From Rhodococcus pseudokoreensis (GTDB lineage: Bacteria > Actinomycetota > Actinomycetes > Mycobacteriales > Mycobacteriaceae): DNA of 64,000 nt. The stretch spans positions 930,001-994,000 of the forward strand of contig NZ_CP070619.1 of the NCBI RefSeq assembly GCF_017068395.1, in the 5' to 3' direction. Both the position numbers and the translations under genes were made by a program. Below, piece after piece: positions 10,130-19,060 of this stretch. Each line of letters begins with the position of its first letter. Position 1 is the first letter of the stretch. The notes beneath the pieces were generated by a model, which was not told the origin of the DNA, did no database searches, and saw only the letters and a list, made by a program, of their open reading frames with translations.

Positions 10130-10591
10130 GTGTCGATCTATGCCGCCTACGGGTCCAACATGCATCCCGAGCAGATGTTGCAGCGCTGCCCTCATTCGCC
10201 GATGGCGGGGACGGGCTGGCTGCACGGCTGGCGACTGACGTTCAGCGGCGGGGACATCGGCTGGGAGGGCGCACTCGCCACCGTGGTCGAGGACCCCGAT
10301 TCCAAGGTGTTCGTCGTGCTCTACGACGTCCCCGAGGAGGACGAGGTCAGCCTCGACCGATGGGAGGGCTCAGAACTCGGCATCCACCGCAAGATCCGCG
10401 TCCGCGTGGACACCGTCGGCGAACCGGAACTCGCCTGGTTGTACGTGCTCGACGCGTACGAAGGCGGACTGCCGTCGGCCCGCTATCTCGGGGTGATGGC
10501 CGACGCCGCAGAGATCGCCGGGGCCCCCGCCGACTACGTGCGCGACCTGCGCACCCGCAACAGCCGCAACGTCGGTCCGGGCACCGAATAG
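10130..10591 (+). CDS. Gamma-glutamylcyclotransferase-fold protein (Rv3304-like)
   Basis: A 153-residue protein with the cyclotransferase-type loop YAAYGSNM at residues 3-10, the substrate-binding signature of the GGCT/AIG2 fold. It has an LYDVPEEDEVSLDRWEG segment typical of the family. The gene position between lpdA and amiA1 matches M. tuberculosis Rv3304. The natural substrate is unknown. The GTG start is preceded by a -10 element at seven bases and no Shine-Dalgarno, so the mRNA is probably leaderless. Confidence 0.8.
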   Translation: MSIYAAYGSNMHPEQMLQRCPHSPMAGTGWLHGWRLTFSGGDIGWEGALATVVEDPDSKVFVVLYDVPEEDEVSLDRWEGSELGIHRKIRVRVDTVGEPELAWLYVLDAYEGGLPSARYLGVMADAAEIAGAPADYVRDLRTRNSRNVGPGTE

Positions 10592-10597
10592 CACCGC

Positions 10598-11761
10598 CTA
10601 ACGCTGCGCCTCAGCCAGCACCAGGCTCGACAGCACCCGCACGCCGACGCCGAGCGCCCGCTCGTCCAGATCGAACGTGGGCTGGTGGATGTCGAGTTGC
10701 TCGCCGACGCCCGACCAGACGCCGAGCCGGGCCATCGCGCCGGGAACCTCTTCGAGATACCAGGAGAAGTCCTCGCCGCCGCCCGACTGCGGCGTGTCGG
10801 CGAGGGCGTCCGGCCCGACAGTGCGGATCGCGTCCTCGAACATGCGGGTCGACACCTCGTCGTTGACGACGGGCGGGACGCCGCGGCGGTAGTTCAGCTG
10901 ATACCGCACCCCGGTGGGCGCGAGGAGCCCGTGGACGATCTCCCGAACCAGGGGTTCGAGCATCTCCCACGTCTCGTGATCGCCGGTCCGCACGGTGCCG
11001 GTCATCATGCCGGTCTGCGGGATGGCGTTGGGGGCCCGGCCGGCGCTCACGGCGCCCCACACCATGACGGTGCCGGTGCGCGGGTCGATCCGCCTGCTGA
11101 GCATGCCCGGCAATCCGGTGACGACGGTTCCCAGCGCGAACACCAGGTCGGTGGTCAGGTGCGGACGCGACGTGTGGCCGCCCGGTGAGTCGAGCACGAC
11201 CTCGACCGTGTCGGCCGCGGACGTGATCGCGCCGAGCCGTACCCCGACGCGCCCGGCCGCGAGTCGTGGATCGCAGTGGAGGGCGAAGATCCGCGACACG
11301 CCCTCGAGCCGTCCGGCCGCGACGACCTCCAGCGCACCCCCGGGCATGACCTCTTCGGCGGGCTGGAAGATCAGCCGGACACCCACCGGCAGGTCGGGGA
11401 TCTCGCTGAGGGCCAGACCGGTTCCCAGCAGGATGGTGGTGTGCGCGTCGTGCCCGCAGGCGTGCGACACGCCCGGCACCGTCGACGAGTACGTGGCGCC
11501 GGTGAGTTCCTGGAGCGGGAGCGCATCCATGTCGGCGCGCAACGCGATGCGGGGACCGTCCGACGGCCCGAGATCGCACGTGAGCCCCGTTCCCCCGGGA
11601 AGCAGTTCGGGCGACAGTCCCGCCGCGGCCAGGCGGGTCGCCACGAATTCCGTCGTCGCGTATTCGTGTCGCGCGAGTTCGGGATTGGCGTGGATGTGCC
11701 GCCGCCACTGGGACAGTTCGTCGGTGTGAGCGAGAATCCATTTGTCGACTGCCGCGTTCAC
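10598..11761 (-). CDS. amiA1: M20-family amidohydrolase (AmiA1-like)
   Basis: A 387-residue zinc-dependent N-acyl-amino-acid amidohydrolase of peptidase family M20D. Metal-site motifs are visible: CGHDAHTTILLG near residue 105 and the GGEDFSWYLEEVPGA block near the C-terminus, with the inserted dimerisation domain between them. The start is GTG at 11761, overlapping the stop of the upstream amiB1 gene by four bases, so the two are translationally coupled. Tandem M20 genes at this site match M. tuberculosis Rv3305c-Rv3306c. The substrate is not known. Confidence 0.88.
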   Translation of the reverse strand: MNAAVDKWILAHTDELSQWRRHIHANPELARHEYATTEFVATRLAAAGLSPELLPGGTGLTCDLGPSDGPRIALRADMDALPLQELTGATYSSTVPGVSHACGHDAHTTILLGTGLALSEIPDLPVGVRLIFQPAEEVMPGGALEVVAAGRLEGVSRIFALHCDPRLAAGRVGVRLGAITSAADTVEVVLDSPGGHTSRPHLTTDLVFALGTVVTGLPGMLSRRIDPRTGTVMVWGAVSAGRAPNAIPQTGMMTGTVRTGDHETWEMLEPLVREIVHGLLAPTGVRYQLNYRRGVPPVVNDEVSTRMFEDAIRTVGPDALADTPQSGGGEDFSWYLEEVPGAMARLGVWSGVGEQLDIHQPTFDLDERALGVGVRVLSSLVLAEAQR

Positions 11762-12918
11762 CGGCGATCAGCTCCTTCCAACAGCCGCACCCGCTGTTCG
11801 TCGTCCGTTGCAGCGCGAACTGCCGTGCGAGCCAGCGCAATCGCTCCGTCGATCACGGCCAGGTCGGCGGATTCGGTGATGCACGCCGCCGCGAACTGCG
11901 GCTGATGCGTCACCGCACCTCCCGAATCGAGGCCGATGATGGGGTGAATTCCCGGCAGGACGTTGGTGACGTTGCCCATGTCGGTGCTGCCCAGCGGGCG
12001 GACGCCCTCCCATTCGAGCGGCAGCGGGGTCCGTCCCATGTCGATGATCTGCTCCCGATACGTCGCCACCAGCCAGGGGTCCGGCGTCAGTTCCGTGTAC
12101 GTGGGCGACACCGTGCGGATCTCGTGGGTGCACCCGGTGGCGAGTGCCCCGGCCGCGAAGCACGCTTCCGCGCGGGTCGTCAGCTCGGACAGCGCCCACG
12201 CCGTCTCGGCGCGCAGGTAGTACAGCATTTCGGAGCGTGCGGGAACGATGTTGGGCGCGGTGCCGCCGTCGGAGACGATGCCGTGGATCTGCTGTCCCGG
12301 CGAGAGATGCTGGCGCAGCAGGCCGATTCCGACCTGTGCGACGGTCGCGGCGTCGGCGGCGTTGCGCCCGAACTCCGGCGCGGCCGACGCGTGCGCTTCG
12401 CGGCCGTTGAACGTGACCGCGATGTCGGCCAGCGCGAGCGACGTCGCTCCCGTGATGTCGATGGGACCCGGATGCACCATCAGGGCGGCCGCGACCCCGT
12501 CGAAGACACCCTTCTCGAGCATGGCGATCTTCCCGCCGCCGCTCTCCTCCGCGGGCGTCCCGATGACCCGCACCGTGATCCCGAGTCGCTCGGCCACCGT
12601 CGCGAGCGCGACTCCGGCGCCGACCGCGGACGCCGCGATGATGTTGTGCCCGCACGCGTGCCCGATCTCCGGCAGCGCGTCGTATTCGGCGCAGATACCG
12701 AGGACGAGGTCGCCGCTGCCGAACGTGGCGTCGAACGCCGTCGGCAGGTCCGCGATGCCCGTGCGCACGTCGAACCCGCTGCGTTTGAGCAGTTCGGTGA
12801 TCTTCGCGACGCTCCGGAACTCCTCGAACGCGAGTTCCGGTTCGCTGTGGATCGAATGGGACAGCGCAATCAGATCGGTCTCGATTGACCTGACCGCCGC
12901 CTCGACATCCGCATTCAC
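11758..12918 (-). CDS. amiB1: M20-family amidohydrolase (AmiB1-like)
   Basis: A 386-residue paralogue of the next gene in the operon. It shares the M20 metal motif (IGHACGHNIIAASAVGAG) and the ligand stretch GTPAEESGGGKIAML, but lacks the GGEDF form of the C-terminal motif, having GSTDMGNVTNVLPGIHP in its place. This is the ACY1L2/AbgB-like subgroup, whose members cleave p-aminobenzoyl-glutamate-type or dipeptide substrates. The start is GTG at 12918. It is first of the pair and probably co-transcribed with the upstream hydratase gene (12-bp gap). Confidence 0.87.
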   Translation of the reverse strand: MNADVEAAVRSIETDLIALSHSIHSEPELAFEEFRSVAKITELLKRSGFDVRTGIADLPTAFDATFGSGDLVLGICAEYDALPEIGHACGHNIIAASAVGAGVALATVAERLGITVRVIGTPAEESGGGKIAMLEKGVFDGVAAALMVHPGPIDITGATSLALADIAVTFNGREAHASAAPEFGRNAADAATVAQVGIGLLRQHLSPGQQIHGIVSDGGTAPNIVPARSEMLYYLRAETAWALSELTTRAEACFAAGALATGCTHEIRTVSPTYTELTPDPWLVATYREQIIDMGRTPLPLEWEGVRPLGSTDMGNVTNVLPGIHPIIGLDSGGAVTHQPQFAAACITESADLAVIDGAIALARTAVRAATDDEQRVRLLEGADRR

Positions 12919-12930
12919 GTGCTCATTCTC

Positions 12931-13629
12931 TCACCCGAAGCTGAAGTTGCTCTTGTCCGTCGCCGTGGCGAGCGCGGCGAGGGCGTCGTGATGGATTCCG
13001 CGCTTGATCCCGGCCAGGTTGGCGCCGCGGGTGGCGGTGAGCGCGGCGGCCCGTGTCACGGCGGCGGAGAGGACGGCGTCGCCCTCCTCGATCTGGTCGA
13101 CGATGCCCGCGGCGAGCGCGTCGGAACCGCCGAAACGGCGACCCGTCGTCATCGCCTCGACCGCGGCCTGCTTGGGCAGGCGCGTGTTCAGCAGCGCCGA
13201 CATCCCGACGGTGAACGGCATGTTCAGCGACACCTCGGGAAGGCAGTAGAAGCCGCGGTCGGCGCGCATCACCCGGAAGTCGTGGGAGGTGGCGAGCATC
13301 GCGCCGGCACCGAAAGCGTGCCCCTGGACGGCGGCGACGGTGGCCATCGGGAACGCGAGCAGGCGGCTGTAGATCGTGTGCACGCGGTCGAGGTATTCGG
13401 GGAGCTTGTCCGTGTTGGCGAAGATCCACGTGGTGTCCAGACCGTTCGTGAAGAACTTGCCCGTCGCGGTCGTCACCAGCGCTGCGGGACCCTCGTGGGA
13501 TTCGACCTCGTCCAGCGCGGCGTGGGTGGCGGCGATCCAATCCGGATGGAAGCGGTTCTCGTTGTCCGTCTCGCCCTCGGTACCGAGGTACAGGATGAAT
13601 ACGTCGCCGTCGCGATCCAGATAGGGCAT
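12931..13629 (-). CDS. Enoyl-CoA hydratase/isomerase-family protein
   Basis: A 232-residue crotonase-fold protein, slightly short for the family. The first oxyanion-hole segment is around GKFFTNGLDTTWIF and the second is VQGHAFGAGAMLATSHDFRV. The second catalytic Glu region reads CLPEVSLNMPFTVGM, so one acidic residue is present. A delta3,delta2-enoyl-CoA isomerase is possible as well as a hydratase. It is divergent from deoD by 20 bases. Confidence 0.82.
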   Translation of the reverse strand: MPYLDRDGDVFILYLGTEGETDNENRFHPDWIAATHAALDEVESHEGPAALVTTATGKFFTNGLDTTWIFANTDKLPEYLDRVHTIYSRLLAFPMATVAAVQGHAFGAGAMLATSHDFRVMRADRGFYCLPEVSLNMPFTVGMSALLNTRLPKQAAVEAMTTGRRFGGSDALAAGIVDQIEEGDAVLSAAVTRAAALTATRGANLAGIKRGIHHDALAALATATDKSNFSFG

Positions 13630-13649
13630 GAGTGGAAGACTATCGCCTC

Positions 13650-14432
13650 ATGGGAACGCCAGACGCCGCGGCCGCCGCGCTCGCCGCGCACACGAACTGC
13701 GCCGAACACTCGATCGCCGTCGTCCTCGGATCGGGGTGGAATGCCGCCGCCGACCGGTTCGGCGAATCACTCTGCACCGTCCCGATGGCCGACCTCCCGG
13801 GGTTCACCCCGCCGTCCGCCGCGGGACACGCCGGAACGATCCGGTCCGTGGAGGTGGCCGGCAAGCGGATCCTCGTCCTGCTCGGCCGCACCCACGCCTA
13901 CGAGGGCCATCCGCTGTCGTCGGTCGTCCACCCGGTCCGCACGGCGATCGCCGCCGGGGCGTCGACCGTCATCCTGACGAACGCCGCCGGCGGTATCCGC
14001 GAGGACTTCACCGTCGGACAGCCGGTGCTGATCAGCGATCATCTCAACCTCACGGCCCGGTCACCACTGGTGGGCGCGGAGTTCGTGGACCTCGTCGACG
14101 CGTACGACCTTGAACTGCGGGCCCTCGCGCGCGACATCGACGGATCGCTCAGCGAAGGCGTCTACGCCGGTCTGCCGGGCCCGCACTACGAGACCCCGGC
14201 CGAGATCCGCATGCTGCGGACGATCGGCGCCGACCTCGTCGGCATGTCCACGGTCCACGAGACGATCGCGGCGCGGGCGCTCGGCGCGCGGGTACTCGGG
14301 ATCTCGATGGTGACGAACCTCGCGGCAGGTATGACCGGCGAGCACCTGAACCACGAGGAGGTCCTCGCCGCGGGCCGGGCGTCCGCCGATCGCATGGGCG
14401 GGCTCCTGCGAGAACTGGTGGAGCGCTTGTGA
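13650..14432 (+). CDS. deoD: Purine-nucleoside phosphorylase
   Basis: Phosphorolysis of purine nucleosides to base plus (deoxy)ribose-1-phosphate. This 260-residue protein is the trimeric PNP type (M. tuberculosis Rv3307, called deoD there). Visible motifs are VLGSGWN (phosphate site), [29 protein letters not shown] and [11 protein letters not shown] at 13650 is preferred over in-frame GTG at 13632: a -10-like GACTAT (13638-13643) ends six bases before it, suggesting a leaderless mRNA. The 3' end overlaps pmmB by four bases. Its pentose-1-phosphate product could feed the phosphomutase encoded next. Confidence 0.93.
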   Translation: MGTPDAAAAALAAHTNCAEHSIAVVLGSGWNAAADRFGESLCTVPMADLPGFTPPSAAGHAGTIRSVEVAGKRILVLLGRTHAYEGHPLSSVVHPVRTAIAAGASTVILTNAAGGIREDFTVGQPVLISDHLNLTARSPLVGAEFVDLVDAYDLELRALARDIDGSLSEGVYAGLPGPHYETPAEIRMLRTIGADLVGMSTVHETIAARALGARVLGISMVTNLAAGMTGEHLNHEEVLAAGRASADRMGGLLRELVERL

Positions 14433-16018
14433 ACGATCCGATCGCGGACTGGATCGACGCCGACCCCGACCCCGGCGCCCGGGCGGAACTCGCGAACCTG
14501 TCCGCCGGCGAACTCGCCGACCGGTTCGCCGCGCCGCTGAGTTTCGGGACCGCGGGACTGCGCGGCCCGGTGCGGGCGGGCCCGAACGGCATGAACCTCG
14601 CCGTCGTGATCCGCACGACGGCCGGGCTGGGCGCGTGGCTGAAGGATCGCTGCCTGGGCGGCTCCACCGTCGTCGTCGGGCGCGACGCGCGCCACGGATC
14701 GGAGAAGTTCGCCGTCGCCGCCGCGGAAGTGCTGGCGGGCGCGGGATTCTCGGTCGTCCTCCTCCCCCGGCCCCTGCCCACCCCGATCGTCGCGTTCGCG
14801 GTCCGCCGCCTCCGGGCCGCGGCGGGCGTGCAGATCACCGCCTCCCACAATCCCGCCGCCGACAACGGGTACAAGGTCTACCTCGACGGCGGCGCCCAGT
14901 TGATCTCGCCGTCCGACCGGGAGATCGAGGCGGCGATCACCCGGATCGGGCGGGCCGACCTCGTGCCCCGGACCCCGGTGACACCGGCGTCCGAGGACCT
15001 CTTCGACCGCTACGTCGACCGGGTCGCGTCCCTGCCGAGGGGCGAGTCGCGGTCCGTGCGGATCGCGCTCACCGCCATGCACGGCGTCGGCGGCGAGACC
15101 GCGCTCGCCGCACTGAAATCCGCCGGGTTCACCGACGTCCACACCGTCGCCGCGCAATTCGACCCCGACCCGGACTTCCCGACCGTCGAGTTCCCCAATC
15201 CGGAGGAGCCGGGCGCCCCGGACGCCGTACTCGCGCTCGCCGCGGACGTCGACGCCGACCTCGCGCTGGCCCTGGACCCCGATGCGGACCGGTGCGCGGT
15301 CGGTGTCCGCGGGCCGGACGGCTGGCGGATGCTCCGCGGGGACGAGACGGGGGTGCTGCTCGGCGACCACGTCCTCGCATCCGCCCCGGCGGATTCACTC
15401 GTCGCGACGACGATCGTCTCGTCGGCACTCCTCGGGAAACTCGCCGCGGCCCGCGGCGCCCGTTTCGCCCGCACCCTCACCGGCTTCAAGTGGCTCGTCC
15501 GGGCGGGCGAGGGTCTCGTGTACGCGTACGAGGAAGCGATCGGTCACTGCGTCGACCCAGAGTCGGTGCGCGACAAGGACGGTATCTCCGCGGCGGTGAT
15601 GGCCGCCGACCTCGCGGCGACCCTGCGGGCGGAGGGGTCGACACTCCTCGACCGACTGGACGACTACGCGCTCGAATTCGGGTTGCACGCCGGAGACCAG
15701 GTGTCGCGTCGCGTCACCAACCTCGCGGACATCACCGAGATGATGCGACGGCTGCGGGCGGACCTGCCGACCGAGCTGGCCGGCGAGCCCGTCGAGGCCG
15801 CCGATCTGGCGGAACTGCGCGGGCAGTCCCGCACCGACGCCGTGGTCCTCGCCGGGTCGACGGTCCGGGTGGTCGTGCGCCCCTCCGGGACCGAACCCAA
15901 ACTCAAGTGCTACCTGGAGGTGGTCGTCCCGGTGCCGGACCGGTCGGCGCTACCCGCGGCACGAGAGGCGGCCGCGACGCGGTTGAACCTGTTGCGGGAG
16001 TTCGCCGAAGCCCTGTAG
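14429..16018 (+). CDS. pmmB: Phosphomannomutase/phosphoglucomutase-family enzyme (PmmB)
   Basis: A 529-residue alpha-D-phosphohexomutase. The phosphoserine loop [17 protein letters not shown] is at residues ~134-150. The metal loop [11 protein letters not shown], the sugar-specificity loop [10 protein letters not shown] and the C-terminal phosphate-binding loop [15 protein letters not shown] are all present. The GTG start overlaps the deoD stop. Coupling to a nucleoside phosphorylase suggests a role as phosphopentomutase (ribose-1-P to ribose-5-P), known for close PGM2-type relatives. Hexose activity is also possible. Confidence 0.9.
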   Translation: MNDPIADWIDADPDPGARAELANLSAGELADRFAAPLSFGTAGLRGPVRAGPNGMNLAVVIRTTAGLGAWLKDRCLGGSTVVVGRDARHGSEKFAVAAAEVLAGAGFSVVLLPRPLPTPIVAFAVRRLRAAAGVQITASHNPAADNGYKVYLDGGAQLISPSDREIEAAITRIGRADLVPRTPVTPASEDLFDRYVDRVASLPRGESRSVRIALTAMHGVGGETALAALKSAGFTDVHTVAAQFDPDPDFPTVEFPNPEEPGAPDAVLALAADVDADLALALDPDADRCAVGVRGPDGWRMLRGDETGVLLGDHVLASAPADSLVATTIVSSALLGKLAAARGARFARTLTGFKWLVRAGEGLVYAYEEAIGHCVDPESVRDKDGISAAVMAADLAATLRAEGSTLLDRLDDYALEFGLHAGDQVSRRVTNLADITEMMRRLRADLPTELAGEPVEAADLAELRGQSRTDAVVLAGSTVRVVVRPSGTEPKLKCYLEVVVPVPDRSALPAAREAAATRLNLLREFAEAL

Positions 16019-16026
16019 CCGAGGCG

Positions 16027-16650
16027 TCAGCGCGGTCCGAACTGCCGGTCTCCGGCGTCGCCGAGGCCGGGGACGATGAACGCGTCCCCGTTCAGTCCCT
16101 CGTCGACCGCCGCGGTGACGAGTCGCACGGGATGACCGGACGCGGTGAGGGCCGCAACACCTTCGGGCGCCGCGACGACGCACACGGCGGTGACGTCCGT
16201 GGCGCCGCGGGCGACGAGCAGGTCGATCGTGTGCACCATCGAACCGCCGGTCGCCAGCATCGGGTCGAGGACGTACACCGGGATGCCGGACAGGTCCGCG
16301 GGCAGCGACTCGAGATACGGCACCGGCAGATGCGTCTGCTCGTCCCGGGCCATGCCGACGAAACCGACTCGCGCCTGCGGGATCAGGCTGCTGGCCTGCT
16401 CGACCATGCCCAGCCCGGCACGCAGGACCGGGACGAGCAGCGGCGGATGGCTGAGCCGCACCCCGTCGGTGGTCGCGATGGGGGTGACCACGTCGAACGT
16501 GTCGACCGGAGCCTCGCGCATCGCCTCGTACACCAGCATGTGGGTCAGCCTGCGCAAGGCCGCGCGGAATGTGGCATTGTCGCTGCGCGCATCGCGCATC
16601 GTGGTCAGGAGGACCGCTGCGAGCGGGTGGTCGACGACGTGCGTGTTCAT
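16027..16650 (-). CDS. upp: Uracil phosphoribosyltransferase
   Basis: Salvages uracil with PRPP to UMP. The protein is 207 residues, normal length. The PRPP-binding signature [14 protein letters not shown] is at residues ~125-138, and [10 protein letters not shown] and the C-terminal uracil-binding YIVPG-type segment ([15 protein letters not shown]) are present. ATG at 16650 is chosen because [10 protein letters not shown] aligns with the normal Upp start; the frame stays open upstream without meaning. It is convergent with pmmB. Confidence 0.96.
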   Translation of the reverse strand: MNTHVVDHPLAAVLLTTMRDARSDNATFRAALRRLTHMLVYEAMREAPVDTFDVVTPIATTDGVRLSHPPLLVPVLRAGLGMVEQASSLIPQARVGFVGMARDEQTHLPVPYLESLPADLSGIPVYVLDPMLATGGSMVHTIDLLVARGATDVTAVCVVAAPEGVAALTASGHPVRLVTAAVDEGLNGDAFIVPGLGDAGDRQFGPR

Positions 16651-16783
16651 GCTCGAAGAATAAGGGGGCGCGCGTCGAGATTTCGCAGGAGCGCGATTCT
16701 CGGCGAATCGGGGGGTGGAACCGGATCCGTGTCCCCCGCGTCCAATATGGTGACCGGTATCAAATCCGACTGGGGGGATGACG

Positions 16784-17107
16784 ATGAACGACTTGAGGGC
16801 GGATACCGCGAGTATCGCCGAGTTCGCGGCCACGGCCGCGACCATGTCCGTGGAGATGCAGGCCGCGGGTCTCGGGGCCGCCGCCGCGGGACCGCTGCTG
16901 CTCGGACCGGTCTTCGGGGTGATCGGCGGCGATTTCGTCGCTGCCTTCGCCACGGCGCACGCCGCGCACCTGGCTTCCATCGAGAAGCTGTCCGGCGTGC
17001 TCGGCGGAATCAGTGCGACCGCCCTCGCGAATGCCGCGGCGTACGAGGGCACCGAGGTGGCCACGACGGCCGCGCTCGCCGCGGGCGCGGTCGGGCTGGA
17101 GGCCTGA
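16784..17107 (+). CDS. EspC-like (DUF2580) type VII secretion-associated protein
   Basis: A small, Ala-rich, all-helical protein of 107 residues with a central hydrophobic Gly/Ala stretch ([21 protein letters not shown]). It resembles EspC/DUF2580 proteins secreted by mycobacterial ESX-1 systems. The start at 16784 is set by GGGGGG (16772-16777) six bases upstream; ATG at 16778 is too close to it. First gene of a four-gene operon with a cell-wall hydrolase. No ESX core gene (EccC, EccD) is in the window, so a secretion system elsewhere would be needed. Confidence 0.65.
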   Translation: MNDLRADTASIAEFAATAATMSVEMQAAGLGAAAAGPLLLGPVFGVIGGDFVAAFATAHAAHLASIEKLSGVLGGISATALANAAAYEGTEVATTAALAAGAVGLEA

Positions 17108-17109
17108 CC

Positions 17110-18300
17110 GTGATCCCCATCGATCTCCTCACCCGCCCGATCCTCGATCTGCTCGGCGCGTTCGGCAGTGGAGTGCTCCCCGCGGGGGGACCCGCCGACG
17201 CCCTGCGCGCGTCCTCGGTCGCCATCGACGCGGTGCACGACACCGGACGCACCGGCATCAGTTCGATCTACGGCGACTGGCAGGGCAAGGGCGGCACGGG
17301 TGCGATCGTGAAGACCGAGGAGGCGCAGCGCGCGACGGTCGCGGTCTCCGATCGCGGCAACGACATGGCCGCCGTCGTCGCCGAGGCCTCCGAGATCGTC
17401 CGGGCCGGAATGCTGCAGTTACAGGAGATCCTGCAGTCGTTCATCTCCCTCGCGGTCGCGGCCGGACCCGCCCTGGCCACCCCGCCCGGTCAGGCGATGA
17501 TCGTCGCGGCGGCACTCGACCACCTCGGCCGGGCCACCGCCGTCGTCGCGAAGGTGCGGGCCGAACTCGCCGAGCAGACCGGGAAGATGGTCACCCTCAC
17601 ACCGGCCGAAGACGTCCCGTCCGCGCCCGCCGCCACCGCACCCGCGAGCACCACCGCGGCGAGCACGGCGCCCGCCTCCGCCGCCCCCGTCGCACCCGTG
17701 GGGTCCGACGCCGTGAGCCGCGCCGCGTCCGGGTTCGCGAGTTCCTCGGGGACGTCGCCGATGTCGGGCCTGACGAACATCGCCGCCCCGGCCGCGCACT
17801 CGCCGGGCGGACGCGCGGCCAGCGGATCCCGGGCGGATTCCCTCACGAGCAGGTCGGGGGGCACCGGTCACGGCCCGTCCACCTCGGACCCCGCGCACGG
17901 CGGCGAGGGCGTCGAGGTGGTCCTACCCGACGGCAGCACGGCCGTCGCCCCCAACAAGGAGGCGGCCGACGCCGTGCGCAACGCGCTGTCGCAGCAAGGC
18001 GTCCCGTACGTCTGGGGCGGGACGTCGCCCGGCGAGGGCCTCGACTGCAGCGGACTGACACAGTGGGCGTACGGCGAAGCGGGCGTGGGTCTTCCGCGCC
18101 TGGCGCAGGAACAGAACGTCGGCACCGCCGTCGACCCGGGCGACCTGATGCCCGGCGACCTCGCCGTGTGGGACGGCCACGTGGCGATGGTGATCGGCAA
18201 CGGCCAGCTCGTCGAGGCCGGTGATCCCGTGCAGGTCGGCCCGATCCGAACCAGCAACAGCGGCATGGGCTTCTACGGCTTCTACCGACCCACGGAATGA
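17110..18300 (+). CDS. NlpC/P60 cell-wall hydrolase with WXG-like helical N-terminus
   Basis: A 396-residue protein. Residues ~1-160 are predicted helical and carry W57-Q-G59 (GDWQGKGG), like a WXG100 hairpin turn. Residues ~170-280 are an Ala/Ser/Pro/Thr-rich linker. Residues ~290-396 are an NlpC/P60 D,L-endopeptidase domain with Cys313 (DCSGL), His357 (WDGHVAMV) and a third polar residue, probably Glu369. No classical signal peptide is seen. With the EspC-like neighbour this suggests export by a type VII route to cleave peptidoglycan. The start is GTG at 17110, two bases after the upstream stop. Confidence 0.85.
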   Translation: MIPIDLLTRPILDLLGAFGSGVLPAGGPADALRASSVAIDAVHDTGRTGISSIYGDWQGKGGTGAIVKTEEAQRATVAVSDRGNDMAAVVAEASEIVRAGMLQLQEILQSFISLAVAAGPALATPPGQAMIVAAALDHLGRATAVVAKVRAELAEQTGKMVTLTPAEDVPSAPAATAPASTTAASTAPASAAPVAPVGSDAVSRAASGFASSSGTSPMSGLTNIAAPAAHSPGGRAASGSRADSLTSRSGGTGHGPSTSDPAHGGEGVEVVLPDGSTAVAPNKEAADAVRNALSQQGVPYVWGGTSPGEGLDCSGLTQWAYGEAGVGLPRLAQEQNVGTAVDPGDLMPGDLAVWDGHVAMVIGNGQLVEAGDPVQVGPIRTSNSGMGFYGFYRPTE

Positions 18301-18653
18301 CAGGAATCATGTTTCCCCCTACCCCGCCCCCGGCCGGCACCACGGCCGCTGTCAGCAATCGCTCCGGCACCGTCTCGGTCCGGACCACCGAGCAGGGTCT
18401 GCCGCTCGAACTCCGCATCGATCCGCGCGAACTCCGGTACGGCGGCCAACGGCTCGCGGACGAGATCCTGACCCTGTGCCGGCGCTCGGCGATGGAGGCC
18501 GGGGCGCGCCGCCGCGACGAACTCGCCCGTGACGGCATGCCCGCCGACATCCTCGACAAGCTCGGCCTGCCCACCCGCGCCGACGTCGCCACCGCGCAGG
18601 CGATCGAGGACGAGGAAGAACCCACCCCGACGAGCTGGATGCGACCACTGTGA
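18297..18653 (+). CDS. Small conserved protein of the NlpC/P60 operon
   Basis: A 118-residue protein with a Pro-rich start, a short beta-rich segment (SVRTTEQGLPLELRIDPRELRYGG) and a helical acidic C-terminus. The core resembles the YbaB/EbfC-like proteins that accompany ESX-associated genes, but the match is loose and no function is known. ATG at 18297 overlaps the hydrolase stop (ATGA); ATG at 18309 is an alternative. Its stop overlaps the next start by four bases, so the operon is tightly coupled. Confidence 0.6.
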   Translation: MTGIMFPPTPPPAGTTAAVSNRSGTVSVRTTEQGLPLELRIDPRELRYGGQRLADEILTLCRRSAMEAGARRRDELARDGMPADILDKLGLPTRADVATAQAIEDEEEPTPTSWMRPL

Positions 18654-18955
18654 GCGAACACGACATGGATGCGATCGTCGGCCGGGCCACCGAGCAGGTG
18701 AACCTCCTCGAGGAGGCCCTCGCCGGGCTGCAGTCGATCACGGCGCGGGCGTCGAGCGAGTCCGATCAGGTGACGGCCGAGGTCGACGGGAACGGCACGT
18801 TGACCGGTCTGTGGATGGACGACTCCATCTCGAGCCTCGACGCCCGCACCCTCGCGGCGATGATCACGAGCACCACGCAGGAGGCGGCCCGGCTCGCCAC
18901 CGAACAGCGCACCCGGGTCATGACGGCGCTGCAGGAGGGGTTCGGGAACGTGTGA
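18650..18955 (+). CDS. YbaB/EbfC-family protein
   Basis: A 101-residue protein with the YbaB layout: N-terminal helix (MDAIVGRATEQVNLLEEAL), central beta strands (VTAEVDGNGTLTGLWMDD) and a C-terminal helix. Housekeeping YbaB binds DNA. Copies located with ESX-type genes, like this one, are of unknown role and could be chaperone-like. The start is GTG at 18650, overlapping the upstream stop. Last gene of the four-gene operon. Confidence 0.7.
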   Translation: MSEHDMDAIVGRATEQVNLLEEALAGLQSITARASSESDQVTAEVDGNGTLTGLWMDDSISSLDARTLAAMITSTTQEAARLATEQRTRVMTALQEGFGNV

Positions 18956-19047
18956 CGGTCATTCGCCGACTACGTCGCGGCACGGCGGCGACGGGCGCCG
19001 GAAACGGTCCGCACACAGCCCGGGTATAACTTTGGCCGCGGGGTCGA

Positions 19048-19053
19048 TAGGCT
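19048..19053 (+). promoter_or_regulatory. -10 element of a probably leaderless promoter
   Basis: TAGGCT fits TANNNT and ends seven bases before ATG 19061. No Shine-Dalgarno is present. The same hexamer sits at the same distance from the start of the GGCT-like gene (10117-10122). Confidence 0.5.
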
Positions 19054-19060
19054 TCGCGCC

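Noticed and set aside
14635-17109. Upstream part of a 1221-codon plus-strand open frame
   Set aside because: Only its last part (from GTG 17110) is the NlpC/P60 gene. The rest runs through pmmB, upp and the EspC-like gene in a wrong frame and is Arg-rich.
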